DNA from: V1-33 sp039795165
Lineage (GTDB): Bacteria; Verrucomicrobiota; Verrucomicrobiia; Verrucomicrobiales; V1-33
DNA: 64,000 nt
Direction: 5' to 3'
NCBI GenBank assembly: GCA_039795165.1
Contig: JBDKER010000016.1
Location: 38,119-102,118, forward strand
In this document: positions 17,995-26,654 of the stretch, in pieces
How positions within the stretch are numbered: the stretch's first letter is position 1
How the letters are laid out: every line of letters begins with the position of its first letter
The notes under the pieces: model-generated
Database searches by the model: none
Told to the model about the DNA's origin: nothing
The model's input: only the letters and a program-made list of their open reading frames with translations
Program-made: the position numbers and the translations under genes

Positions 17995-19506
17995 TCAGGC
18001 CGCAAAGTCCCGATGGAGCGCATCCGCCGCAATCCAGCCGGACATCAGCACCATCGGCATCCCCGGCCCAGGATGCGCCGCACCACCCGCCAGATAAAGC
18101 CCGCGCAGATCGCGGCTCCGATTCGATGGCTTGAACGCACCCGTGAAGCGACCGTGACTCGCCAGCCCGTAAATCGCTCCATTGAGCACCCGGTAGCGAT
18201 CGTGAATCCCCTGCGGAGTGAGCACATGCTCGGTCACAATCCGGTCCTCCAGATCACTCATCCCGCCAGTCGTCTTCAGCTTTTCCAGAATCACCCGGCG
18301 ATACTCAGGCAGCATCTTCTTCCAGTCATGATGCGGCCGCAGATAGGGCGTGTGCACCAGAACATACAGGGCTTCCCCACCCGGCGGAGCCACCGCCGGT
18401 TCGGTCGCCGCCGGGGCACACACATAGGCGGTCGGGTCAGGAGCCGGCTCGCCCTTCCGGTAGATGGCCTCGAATTCCTCATGCGGATCACGGCTGAATA
18501 CAAAGTTGTGATGCAGCAGATGATCGTACCGCTCGCGCAGACCAAGATACAGCACGACCCCAGAACAGGCCGGCTCATATTCCCGCCGACCCGCAAAGGC
18601 TGCCCCCTCGGCCCCGCCAATCAACTCCCGGTGCGTCCGCACGCTGTCCATGTTGCTCACCACCGCCGTCAGCGCCACCCGCTCGCCAGACGCCAACTCA
18701 ACGCCGGTCGTCCGCCCGCCCTCATGCAGAATTCGCTTCACTTCCGACCCAGAACGCAACTCCACCCCCAGCCGCTCAGCAATCCTCGCTAGCACCACCG
18801 GAACCGCCCGCGTCCCCCCAATCGGATACCATACCCCCTCGTCCGTCTGCATGTGCGCAATCCCGCACAGCACAGCCGGCGAATTCTCCGGACACGACCC
18901 CACATACTGCGTGAAATGATCCAGCATCTGCGCAATCCGCCCGTCCGGCACAAATTCCCGCAGCACTCCACCCACCGTCTGCCCCATCCGCATCGTCAGC
19001 ACGTCCTTCAAAACCGACGGATTCACCATCTCCCCAGGCCGGAACATGTCCCGCATCCCACCAATCGGCTTATAAAAGAAGTACTTCTTCGAAATCTCAT
19101 TCAGCCTCTCCGACAGCTGCAGCAGCCGACGATACCCGTCCCCAGCCCCCTTCCCCGGCGCAAAGGCATCCGCCTTCCCCGCCATCGCCTCCACATCCTC
19201 CACCAGATCAAGGACACTCCCGTCCGTAAAGAAACTCCGCCACTGCGGATCCAGCCGCACCATGTTGAATTCCTTCTCCAAAGTCGTCCCCGCCTCCTCA
19301 CACACCCGCTTCAGCACCGACGGCAAGGTCAGAATCGTCGGCCCCATGTCAAAACGATACCCTTCCTGATCCCACTGCGCCGCCTTCCCGCCAAACCACC
19401 CGTTGGCCTCAAACAAGGTCACCTTGTGCCCTCGCCCAGCCAATACCACCGCCGCCGACAACCCAGCCAGCCCCCCTCCAATGACTCCAATGTGTTCCTG
19501 CTTCAT
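17995..19506 (-). CDS. Phytoene-desaturase-family carotenoid enzyme (CrtN/CrtP type)
   Basis: 503-aa flavoprotein. It has an N-terminal FAD motif IGGGLAGLSAAVVL, FEANGWFGGKAA, FDMGPTILTLP (classic CrtI/CrtN), GGTRAVPVVLARIAERLG and a C-terminal LRGLYLAGGAAHPGPGMPMVLMSG, the bacterial carotenoid desaturase signature. Neighbours are an aldehyde dehydrogenase upstream (stop/start overlap at 19503-19506) and an acyltransferase downstream. That set matches C30 (diapocarotenoid) pathways, where CrtN desaturates and CrtP oxidises terminal methyls and AldH makes the acid. Which of the two roles this copy has cannot be told by eye. Confidence 0.85.
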   Translation of the reverse strand: MKQEHIGVIGGGLAGLSAAVVLAGRGHKVTLFEANGWFGGKAAQWDQEGYRFDMGPTILTLPSVLKRVCEEAGTTLEKEFNMVRLDPQWRSFFTDGSVLDLVEDVEAMAGKADAFAPGKGAGDGYRRLLQLSERLNEISKKYFFYKPIGGMRDMFRPGEMVNPSVLKDVLTMRMGQTVGGVLREFVPDGRIAQMLDHFTQYVGSCPENSPAVLCGIAHMQTDEGVWYPIGGTRAVPVVLARIAERLGVELRSGSEVKRILHEGGRTTGVELASGERVALTAVVSNMDSVRTHRELIGGAEGAAFAGRREYEPACSGVVLYLGLRERYDHLLHHNFVFSRDPHEEFEAIYRKGEPAPDPTAYVCAPAATEPAVAPPGGEALYVLVHTPYLRPHHDWKKMLPEYRRVILEKLKTTGGMSDLEDRIVTEHVLTPQGIHDRYRVLNGAIYGLASHGRFTGAFKPSNRSRDLRGLYLAGGAAHPGPGMPMVLMSGWIAADALHRDFAA

Positions 19507-20924
19507 TTGCTTCGTTGATTTGTAGATTCCCGATCGGTTCGCCCCGCCGCCATCCGCAGCAGTTCTTTGGTCATATGATAAACAGAACTGAGACGCGCGG
19601 CAAGGGAACGCTTGTGCGCCGCTTCCAGATACCGCCGGAAAAACTCCACCCCGCCACCCCCGTCCAAATGACGGCCCCGACCCCGCCGCTCCTGAATCAC
19701 TTTCACCACCGTCATCTCCAATAACCCCTCACCCCCACGCGTCACCCCAAACCCACTCAACCCTCGACCCCCAAACGGGACCCGCCCGTCCGCCGTCGGC
19801 ACAATCACATCATTCACCACCACCACCCCAACCCCCATCCGACCCGCCACTTCCCACGCCGCCCCCACATCCCGACTGAAGACCGACCCGCCCAGCGCAA
19901 ACGGACAAAACTCATTTCCGGCCAGCATTTCCTCATCGGATTCGACGGTCCACCATGTTGCTATCTGCGTAAAAAGGTCGGTTTTCACGAGAAAATGATC
20001 ATGACTCTGCGGAGCCACCACGAGGGGCATAAGCCAGCCGTTTTCCGTCGAATCACCGTAAATGAGCTGGGCATTCTCCATCACTTTTTCCGTGCTAATC
20101 CCCGCAGGCACGGGGACATTCGGCAGCTTGTCCAATTCGGTCACCAGATGGGCCCGGAAGGCGTCGGCGACCTGCCGGTGAACCACGATCCGCCGCGGTG
20201 CAATGCAGGTTTGTCCACCGTTGAGCCGCAATCCAAAAGCGATGGCCCGCGCCGCCAGCGGCAAGTCGGCGTCGTGTCTCACATAGCACACGTCGTAGCC
20301 GGACAACTCCATCACGGCAGGCACAAGACGGGGAGCCAGACGCTCCATCACAGCGGCTCCGGTCCGGGCGGATCCAGTGAGCACCACCTTCGCCACACCT
20401 TCGCCAAGGGCCCGCTCGAACTCATCGATGCCAATCCCAAGGACCCGCAGCATACCCTCAGGAACCCCAGCGAGACAAAGGAGACGATTCATGAAGGCAG
20501 CCGCCGCTTCTCCGCCCGGGGCGGGCTTCCACAGCACGATATTGCCGGCCACCAATGCCTGCAGCACCTGCACACCAGGCAGAAACAAGGGGTAGTTGCC
20601 AGGGGCAAGAATCAGGATCCGACCCAGCGGCTCGCGCCGGATTTCACTGCGCACACCGGCCAGCCAGACGGGCTGACCCCAGCGCGAAAGCTTCCGCGGC
20701 TTCAGAAGTGACTCAGCCGACCGCTCGAGGAATTTCGCGGCCTCGGCAAGGGGTACTACCTGACTGCTCAGGGTCTCCGCAAGGCTGTCCGGGCTTTCCA
20801 TGGTGCCCAGCGGCAGGGCGGCCCGGGCAGCCGCCACGCCATCACCCGCGAGCAGGTCCCGGAACCTCCGCACGCAGGCAAGCCGATCCCTCACGGTCCA
20901 ACGATCCCATGGCTTGGCTTCCAT
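19503..20924 (-). CDS. Aldehyde dehydrogenase, probable carotenoid aldehyde oxidation
   Basis: 473 aa using ATG at 20924; a GTG at 20951 would add nine residues. NAD(P)-dependent aldehyde dehydrogenase fold: ILAPGNYPLFLPGVQ, IVLWKPAPGGEAAA, VVLTGSARTGAAVM, base Glu in VMELSGYD, nucleophile Cys in NGGQTCIAPRR, and VPFGGRGLSGFG. Both catalytic residues are present. The gene overlaps the carotenoid desaturase by ATGA, so it probably oxidises a carotenoid aldehyde to the acid, like AldH in the staphyloxanthin pathway. The C-terminal extension (HKRSLAARLSSVYHMTKELL) may help membrane association; that is inference. Confidence 0.85.
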   Translation of the reverse strand: MEAKPWDRWTVRDRLACVRRFRDLLAGDGVAAARAALPLGTMESPDSLAETLSSQVVPLAEAAKFLERSAESLLKPRKLSRWGQPVWLAGVRSEIRREPLGRILILAPGNYPLFLPGVQVLQALVAGNIVLWKPAPGGEAAAAFMNRLLCLAGVPEGMLRVLGIGIDEFERALGEGVAKVVLTGSARTGAAVMERLAPRLVPAVMELSGYDVCYVRHDADLPLAARAIAFGLRLNGGQTCIAPRRIVVHRQVADAFRAHLVTELDKLPNVPVPAGISTEKVMENAQLIYGDSTENGWLMPLVVAPQSHDHFLVKTDLFTQIATWWTVESDEEMLAGNEFCPFALGGSVFSRDVGAAWEVAGRMGVGVVVVNDVIVPTADGRVPFGGRGLSGFGVTRGGEGLLEMTVVKVIQERRGRGRHLDGGGGVEFFRRYLEAAHKRSLAARLSSVYHMTKELLRMAAGRTDRESTNQRSK

Positions 20925-20994
20925 CCCGGATTCTTTCGTGCGCTCCCTCACACCATTGCTCTACGCCATGCCGCTTGGACAGGTAAGGGATATT

Positions 20995-22149
20995 TCACCG
21001 CACTTCCTCCGCGGTCCCTCCACCCTGCCGCTTGCCAGCCCGGACTTCCGGATTCGGATCGCCTGGGTTCTCCCGCCGCCACCGCAAACGGGCTCCCCCA
21101 TCAATCACCGACCACCCCACGGACCCGCGAGGCACCAGCACCACCTCGGCCCGGCTCCCACCATCCATCCCAGCCGCAAAATCAACCCGCCGCGCCCGGA
21201 TGCGAACCTCCGCACCACCAATCACAGGTGCCATGAAAACCCCATCGTCAAGAAATGTCACCCGACCTTCCCCAACATCGACAGACAGTTTGACCGATCC
21301 CCCCACGTTGCCACGGAACTCCACGGTCGCCCCCGGACTCGCCAGCCTCACCTGCCCACTGCCATTGATGGCCCCACGCATTTCGATGGCCTCGACTTCC
21401 AGCGCCCGGGTCTCGATCTCGACCTCCCCATTGATCTCTCCAAACGCAATCCGCTTCGCCTTGCCACTCAATGTCACATGGGCACGCCCATTCAGATCGG
21501 TCACCCGCCAGACCCCATTCCCCTCGGATACCAATTCGGCTTCTCCACCCCGTACTTCCAGAAATGGCACGACTTCATCCACGGCAACCGCCGCCTTTAC
21601 GGCCGGAACCGGGAGCACAGGAGCAGGCTCCGCAACCGCCGCCACCTCAGGAACCGCCCCGGACACCGGGGACGGCTGCGGCGGCGGTCCCTTGGACACG
21701 GGAGGCTTCCCAGAATTCCCAACAGGAAGTGCAGCCGACAACGCAGCCGAATCCGCACCGGAGAAATTGTCCGTCGGCGGAACCACCGCAGATTCCATGC
21801 TGACCGACCGCACGCGACTCCGCTCATGAAGCATAGGAACCAGCAAACCAAGGCCCAGACCTGCCACGAGCCCAGCCGCTGCCCATCGGTTCCGCACCCC
21901 GCGATCCACCGGATCCACTGCGCCCTCTGCCCCGGCTGCCACCGGCCGCAGCCGCGCTTCCAGTTGCTTCCGCGCGGCCACCACGGCGGCCTCGTCACCC
22001 ACAATCACATGCAGACCAGGATTCCGATCGATCACCTCAAGCACAGCCTTCGCCTGTTCTTCCCTCCAGCCATCCAGCCCACCGGCCCGCAGCAACCGCG
22101 CCGCCTCGGCGACACTCATGGCCCGGCCGGATGGCTGCTCTTTGCTCAT
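20995..22149 (-). CDS. Single-pass membrane protein with beta-rich C-terminal domain
   Basis: 384 aa from ATG at 22149, which has GGAAGA eight bases upstream; an in-frame ATG at 22164 is possible. The N-terminal cytoplasmic part (about 85 aa, helical) is followed by one membrane segment (WAAAGLVAGLGLGLLVPML), a Pro/Ala/Val-rich linker and a repetitive Gly/Val/Glu-rich domain (LSGKAKRIAFGEINGEVEIETRALE) like a DUF4097-type or FecR-like beta structure. The order suggests an anti-sigma-like or surface protein, but no zinc or sigma-binding motif is seen. I do not recognise a named family. It sits 70 bases upstream of the carotenoid operon in the same direction. Confidence 0.7.
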   Translation of the reverse strand: MSKEQPSGRAMSVAEAARLLRAGGLDGWREEQAKAVLEVIDRNPGLHVIVGDEAAVVAARKQLEARLRPVAAGAEGAVDPVDRGVRNRWAAAGLVAGLGLGLLVPMLHERSRVRSVSMESAVVPPTDNFSGADSAALSAALPVGNSGKPPVSKGPPPQPSPVSGAVPEVAAVAEPAPVLPVPAVKAAVAVDEVVPFLEVRGGEAELVSEGNGVWRVTDLNGRAHVTLSGKAKRIAFGEINGEVEIETRALEVEAIEMRGAINGSGQVRLASPGATVEFRGNVGGSVKLSVDVGEGRVTFLDDGVFMAPVIGGAEVRIRARRVDFAAGMDGGSRAEVVLVPRGSVGWSVIDGGARLRWRRENPGDPNPEVRAGKRQGGGTAEEVR

Positions 22150-22210
22150 GGATGATTCTTCCATGACATCAAAACCTGACAGATCATGAACCGCCCGCCC
22201 AGCCCTTTCT

Positions 22211-23638
22211 TCACGGGATCCGACCCGGCGATCGGTTGCCCCGGCCTTTCCGCTTCATGAGCCCGTCCCCGAGATCGCCGCGCGACTGCTCCGCCGCAGC
22301 CTGCAGCCGCGCCACCACATCAGCATGCTCCGCAGCCACGTCCCGGCTTTCCCCGGGATCGGTTTCCAGATCATACAACTCCGCTCGCTCGACCTTCGCC
22401 ATGCGGTACTTGCCAGGAATCCCTCCAGACGCCCGCGGCTGCCCGGCCATCGTCCGGTAGGCATGCGGCAGAACCAGTTTCCAGCGCCCGGAAATCAACG
22501 CCTGCAGTTCGTTGCCCGCATACCGCACAAACAAGTCCCGCTCGGGGACTTCACCCTTTCCAGTCAGCGCCGCCTTCATGTCCAGGCCGTCCAGCACGCG
22601 CCCGGGCACGGCAACGCCGGCCATGCCCGCCACCGTCGGCAGCAGATCAATCGTCGCCACCGGCCCCGTCCACTCGGTGCCCGCCGGAATGACCCCGGGC
22701 CACCACATGAGACAGGGAACCCGGATCCCGCCCTCCCACGATGTCCCTTTCCCCTCCCGCAACGGCCCAGCCGACCCCGCATGCTCCCCGTAACTCAGCC
22801 ACGGCCCGTTGTCGGACGTGAAAACCACCAGCGTCCTTCCCTCCAGACCACTGCGCCGCACGGCCCCCAGAATCTCTCCGACAGACCAATCCAGTTCTTC
22901 CATGACATCCCCGTAAAGACCAGCTCCGGAACGACCCCGGAACTCGGCGCGGCAATACAGGGGCACATGCGGCTGCGGATGCGGCACATACAGAAAGAAG
23001 GGCTTCTCCCGGTTCGCTTCCACAAACTTCACAGCCCGCTCGGTGATCTGCTTCGTCAGTTCACTCTGATCCTCCAGTTCAGCCACCACCCGGTTCCCGT
23101 CCAGCAAAGGCAAGGGAGGATACCCACGCGGATTCTCAGGATGCTTCGGCCACATGTCCCCGGAATAAGGAATCCCAAAGTATTCATCAAATCCCTGCGC
23201 CATCGGCAGCAACGCGTCGGGCCGCCCCAGATGCCACTTTCCAAAGATCCCCGTCGCATATCCAGCCCCACGCAGCAGTTCAGCCACCGTCGTCTCGTCA
23301 GGATGCAGTCCCTCGCGCGACTCCGGACCGTACGCTCCATGAATCCCCAACCGACTGTGCGAGGCACCAGTCAGCAGGGCCGACCGACTCGCTGAACACA
23401 CCGCACTGCTCACATAAAACCGCGTGAACTTGCGTCCCTCGGCCGCCATCCGGTCCAGATGGGGCGTCCGCCAGCCCTTCGCCCCAAATGGCCCAATGTC
23501 CCCATACCCCAGATCATCACAGAAAATCACCACCACATTCGGCCTCTCCACGGCCCCCCAGCCACGCGCCCCCACGGCCAGCAGCAGCATCCCAACCAAT
23601 ATGGCACATTTCCGGCTCACGAAACTCTTCATAGCCAT
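22211..23638 (-). CDS. Secreted formylglycine-dependent sulfatase
   Basis: 475 aa. ATG at 23638 is preceded by GGAGG and gives a signal peptide (about 1-28). Sulfatase landmarks are RPNVVVIFCDDLGYGDIG with metal-binding aspartates, the formylglycine motif CSASRSALLTG (C-x-A-x-R), ATGIFGKWHLG, FTSDNGPWLSYG and ELYDLETDPGES. It should hydrolyse sulfate esters on polysaccharides in the periplasm or outside the cell after maturation by a formylglycine-generating or radical SAM enzyme not found in the window. Divergent from the gene at 23689, 50 bases apart. The specific substrate is unknown. Confidence 0.92.
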   Translation of the reverse strand: MAMKSFVSRKCAILVGMLLLAVGARGWGAVERPNVVVIFCDDLGYGDIGPFGAKGWRTPHLDRMAAEGRKFTRFYVSSAVCSASRSALLTGASHSRLGIHGAYGPESREGLHPDETTVAELLRGAGYATGIFGKWHLGRPDALLPMAQGFDEYFGIPYSGDMWPKHPENPRGYPPLPLLDGNRVVAELEDQSELTKQITERAVKFVEANREKPFFLYVPHPQPHVPLYCRAEFRGRSGAGLYGDVMEELDWSVGEILGAVRRSGLEGRTLVVFTSDNGPWLSYGEHAGSAGPLREGKGTSWEGGIRVPCLMWWPGVIPAGTEWTGPVATIDLLPTVAGMAGVAVPGRVLDGLDMKAALTGKGEVPERDLFVRYAGNELQALISGRWKLVLPHAYRTMAGQPRASGGIPGKYRMAKVERAELYDLETDPGESRDVAAEHADVVARLQAAAEQSRGDLGDGLMKRKGRGNRSPGRIP

Positions 23639-23688
23639 TCCGTCCTCCGCCCTCGTATTCCCGGCAAACGACAATACCATCCGCCAAC

Positions 23689-25086
23689 ATGGCCCGATCC
23701 CTCAATCCCTCCACCCGCGACAAAGCCCTCCAGCTCAATCTCGATAACTCGAAATACGGCACCTTCGCGGAAATCGGAGCCGGACAGGAAACAGCCGCGT
23801 GGTTCTTCAAGGTCGGCGGAGCCTCGGGCACCATCGCCAAAACCATGTCGGCCTACGACATGACTATGAGCGATGCCATCTACGGTGCCAGCCCGCGCTA
23901 CGTCTCCCGCGAACGCCTCCAGGCAATGCTCGCCCACGAATTCAACATTCTCGTGGAACGCCTCGGCCCCCAGCGGGGTGCCTCCACCACGTTCTTCGCC
24001 TTCTGCAATACAGTCCGCGCCCGCGCCTACAACGACCGCGCCGACACGGAATGCCACGGCTGGATGGGCATCCGACTCCAGACTTCCCCGCAGGGACCCG
24101 CCAACGATATCCTCCTCCACGTCCGCCTCACCGACGACACCAACATCGAACAACAGCGCGCTCTCGGCACCCTCGGCGTCAATCTCATCTACGCCGCCCT
24201 CCACCTCCGCCACTCCCTCCGCGCCTTCATCGAATCCCTCACCGACGAACTCCGCACCAGCTCAGTCGAAATCGACATGCTCAAATTCCACGGCCCGGAC
24301 TTCGCCTCCATCGATAACCGCGAAGTCGCCCTCCAGCTCGTCGAAAGCGGCCTCACCGACGCCGCCTTCTTCACCGCAGAAGGCGAAGTCATGCAGGTCA
24401 GTGAACGCCTCTACAAAAAACCAGTCCTCGTCCTCCGCGGCAGCTTCAACCCAGCCACCCTCGTCCACACGGACATGCTCGCCAGCGCAGCGACCGAATT
24501 CCGCCGTCAGCTCCGCTCGCCCGAAACCCCATGGGTCGAACTCATGGAATTCTCCATCAATAACCTCTTCGCTCCCGTCGGCGAAGTAACTCACGAGGAC
24601 TTCCTGCGCCGCGCCACCGCCCTCCAGAAACTCGGTAAAAGCGTCCTCATCTCGCGCTTCGGTGCCTTCCACCGCCTCGGTTCCTACCTCAGCCGCTACA
24701 CCCAGGAACCCGTCGGCCTCGTCCTCAGCCTCGATGTCTTCGAACGCCTCTTCCAGGAAAAATGGTACGACGACCTCCCGGGCGGCATCCTCGAAAACTT
24801 CGGTCGCCTCTTCAAACACCAACTGCGCCTCTACGTCTACCCTGTCCTCGACCGCGAATCAGGTCAGGTCCGCTCCGTCTCCCGCGCGGAAATCCCGGAA
24901 CACCTCCGCAGCCTCTTCGCTTACCTCAAGGAAAATCAACGCATCATCAGCATCGCCGGAAACGCCAACCGCCAGCTCCTCCAGTTCTGGACCACCGACA
25001 TCCGCCGCATGCGCGAAGAAGGCGACCCCACATGGCGTACCCTCGTCCCACCGGAAGTCGCCGAAGTCTACGGAGACGACGCCTGA
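23689..25086 (+). CDS. Conserved protein of unknown function
   Basis: 465-aa soluble protein with no signal peptide or membrane helix. Its N-terminal block (NLDNSKYGTFAEIGAGQE, then AWFFKVGGASGTIAKTMSAYDM, SDAIYGASPRYVSRERL) is one I recall from widespread bacterial proteins that databases label inconsistently, for example as TonB-dependent receptor or nucleotide adenylyltransferase, without visible support for either. Neither a TonB box nor a nucleotidyltransferase HxGH motif is present. The region VLVLRGSFNPATLVHTDML is superficially adenylyltransferase-like, which may explain the label. It stands alone, divergent from the sulfatase, with DUF1501 131 bases downstream. Function is not assigned. 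Confidence 0.85.
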   Translation: MARSLNPSTRDKALQLNLDNSKYGTFAEIGAGQETAAWFFKVGGASGTIAKTMSAYDMTMSDAIYGASPRYVSRERLQAMLAHEFNILVERLGPQRGASTTFFAFCNTVRARAYNDRADTECHGWMGIRLQTSPQGPANDILLHVRLTDDTNIEQQRALGTLGVNLIYAALHLRHSLRAFIESLTDELRTSSVEIDMLKFHGPDFASIDNREVALQLVESGLTDAAFFTAEGEVMQVSERLYKKPVLVLRGSFNPATLVHTDMLASAATEFRRQLRSPETPWVELMEFSINNLFAPVGEVTHEDFLRRATALQKLGKSVLISRFGAFHRLGSYLSRYTQEPVGLVLSLDVFERLFQEKWYDDLPGGILENFGRLFKHQLRLYVYPVLDRESGQVRSVSRAEIPEHLRSLFAYLKENQRIISIAGNANRQLLQFWTTDIRRMREEGDPTWRTLVPPEVAEVYGDDA

Positions 25087-25217
25087 TTCCCCAGCCACTC
25101 CCACGCCAATCTCCTCACGCCGACACGGAGAAAATTTTTTCGTGAAAATACCCCCAAACCGCGCTTGTTGCGTACTGTATCTGCTCTTCCGAACGACCGA
25201 ACCCTTCTGATCATCCC

Positions 25218-26531
25218 ATGGACTCCGGATCCCGCTACGCCCGCTCCCTTTCCCGCCGCGGATTTCTCCACGTCGGCACCTGCACCGCTCTCGGCCTTAC
25301 GCTTGGAGACTTCTTCCGCATGAAGGCGCGTGCCGACCTCAAGCACTACGACTCCGTCGAAGGAAAAGCGAAAAGCGTCATCCACATATTCCTTCCCGGC
25401 GGCATGGCCCACCAGGAAAGCTTCGACCCGAAACCCCTCGCCCCTCCCGAATACCGCGGCCCCCTCGGTGCCATCAATTCCAATGTCGAAGGCATCCAGT
25501 TCGGTGAACTCTGGAAGAATACCGCCCAGGTCGCCGACAAACTCGTGGTCGTCCGCAGCATGACCCACGGCGAAGCCGCCCACGAACGCGGCACCCACAA
25601 CATGTTCACGGGCTACCGCCCCAGCCCAGCCCTCCAGTACCCCAGCTTCGGTTCCGTCATCTCTCACGAATTCGGCTCGAAAAACAGCCTCCCGCCCTAC
25701 GTCTGCATTCCCGGCCAACCCAACGAATTCGCCGGCAGCGGCTACCTCAGCAGCGCCTACGGCCCCTTCAGCCTCGGCGCCGACCCAGCCGGCGGCAACT
25801 TCAAAGTCCAGGACCTCGCCCTCCCAGGCGGTGTCACCGAAGGACGCTTCAACCGCCGCCGCGCCATCCTCGACGGCATCGATAACCACTTCAAATCCCT
25901 CGAAAAGTCCGACGCCCTCACGGCCATGGACACTTTCTACCAGGATGCCTACAAACTCATCTCCAGCCCACAGGCCCGCGAAGCCTTCGCCCTCGAAAAA
26001 GAAGCCGACAAACTGAAGGACGAATACGGCCGCAATGAAGCCGGCATGCGCCTCCTCATGGCCCGCCGCCTCGTCGAATCAGGCGTCCGCTTCGTCTCCG
26101 TCACCTACGGCGGATGGGACCACCACGACAATATCCAGGGAGCCATGGGCGGCCAAGTCCCCAACTTCGACAAGGCCTACGCACGCCTCATCAACGACCT
26201 CTCCGAACGCGGTCTCCTCGACAGCACCCTCGTCATGGTCACCTCCGAATTCGGCCGTACCCCGAAAATCAATGCTACCGGCGGACGCGACCACTGGCCC
26301 AAAGTCTTCTCGGTCCTCCTCGCCGGTGGCGGCCTCAAAAAGGGCATGGTCTACGGTTCCTCCGACGCCCTCGGCGCAGAACCGGAAAACGACCCCATGA
26401 CGGTCGAAAACCTCGCCACCACCGTCTACCACCAGCTCGGCATCAACGCCGACAAGGAACTCATGGCCCCCGGCGCCCGCCCCATCGAAATCGTCGACGG
26501 TGGCTCGGTCGTGAACGACATCCTCGCCTGA
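25218..26531 (+). CDS. DUF1501 family protein (Tat-exported), without an adjacent cytochrome partner
   Basis: 437 aa with a twin-arginine-type N-terminus (SLSRRGFLHVGTCTALGLTLG). Family features are HIFLPGGMAHQESFDPKP, VRSMTHGEAAHERG, TYGGWDHHDNI, VMVTSEFGRTPKIN and GRDHWPKVFSVLLAGGG. Unlike the copy at 4236-5561 it has no DUF1549/DUF1553 gene beside it in this window. A strong terminator lies 55 bases after its stop. No Shine-Dalgarno sequence precedes the ATG. It is an exported protein of unknown activity. Confidence 0.88.
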   Translation: MDSGSRYARSLSRRGFLHVGTCTALGLTLGDFFRMKARADLKHYDSVEGKAKSVIHIFLPGGMAHQESFDPKPLAPPEYRGPLGAINSNVEGIQFGELWKNTAQVADKLVVVRSMTHGEAAHERGTHNMFTGYRPSPALQYPSFGSVISHEFGSKNSLPPYVCIPGQPNEFAGSGYLSSAYGPFSLGADPAGGNFKVQDLALPGGVTEGRFNRRRAILDGIDNHFKSLEKSDALTAMDTFYQDAYKLISSPQAREAFALEKEADKLKDEYGRNEAGMRLLMARRLVESGVRFVSVTYGGWDHHDNIQGAMGGQVPNFDKAYARLINDLSERGLLDSTLVMVTSEFGRTPKINATGGRDHWPKVFSVLLAGGGLKKGMVYGSSDALGAEPENDPMTVENLATTVYHQLGINADKELMAPGARPIEIVDGGSVVNDILA

Positions 26532-26585
26532 TCCCACCACACCCGAGGGCCGAAACAGGAAATTTCCATCAGCCCAGAAAACGAA

Positions 26586-26611
26586 AAACGGGCAGCTCAG
26601 GCTGCCCGTTT
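26586..26611. terminator. Bidirectional intrinsic terminator
   Basis: An 11-bp perfect stem (AAACGGGCAGC with GCTGCCCGTTT) closes a TCAG loop at 26597-26600. CTTTC follows on the plus strand, and a T-rich tail (TTTTTCGTTTT, counting the stem base) lies on the minus-strand side. It sits between the convergent DUF1501 gene and the polysaccharide operon, so it can end both transcripts. Confidence 0.9.
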
Positions 26612-26654
26612 CTTTCATGGGAGAAAATCCCCGTCGACGAATGAGAACCCTGCA

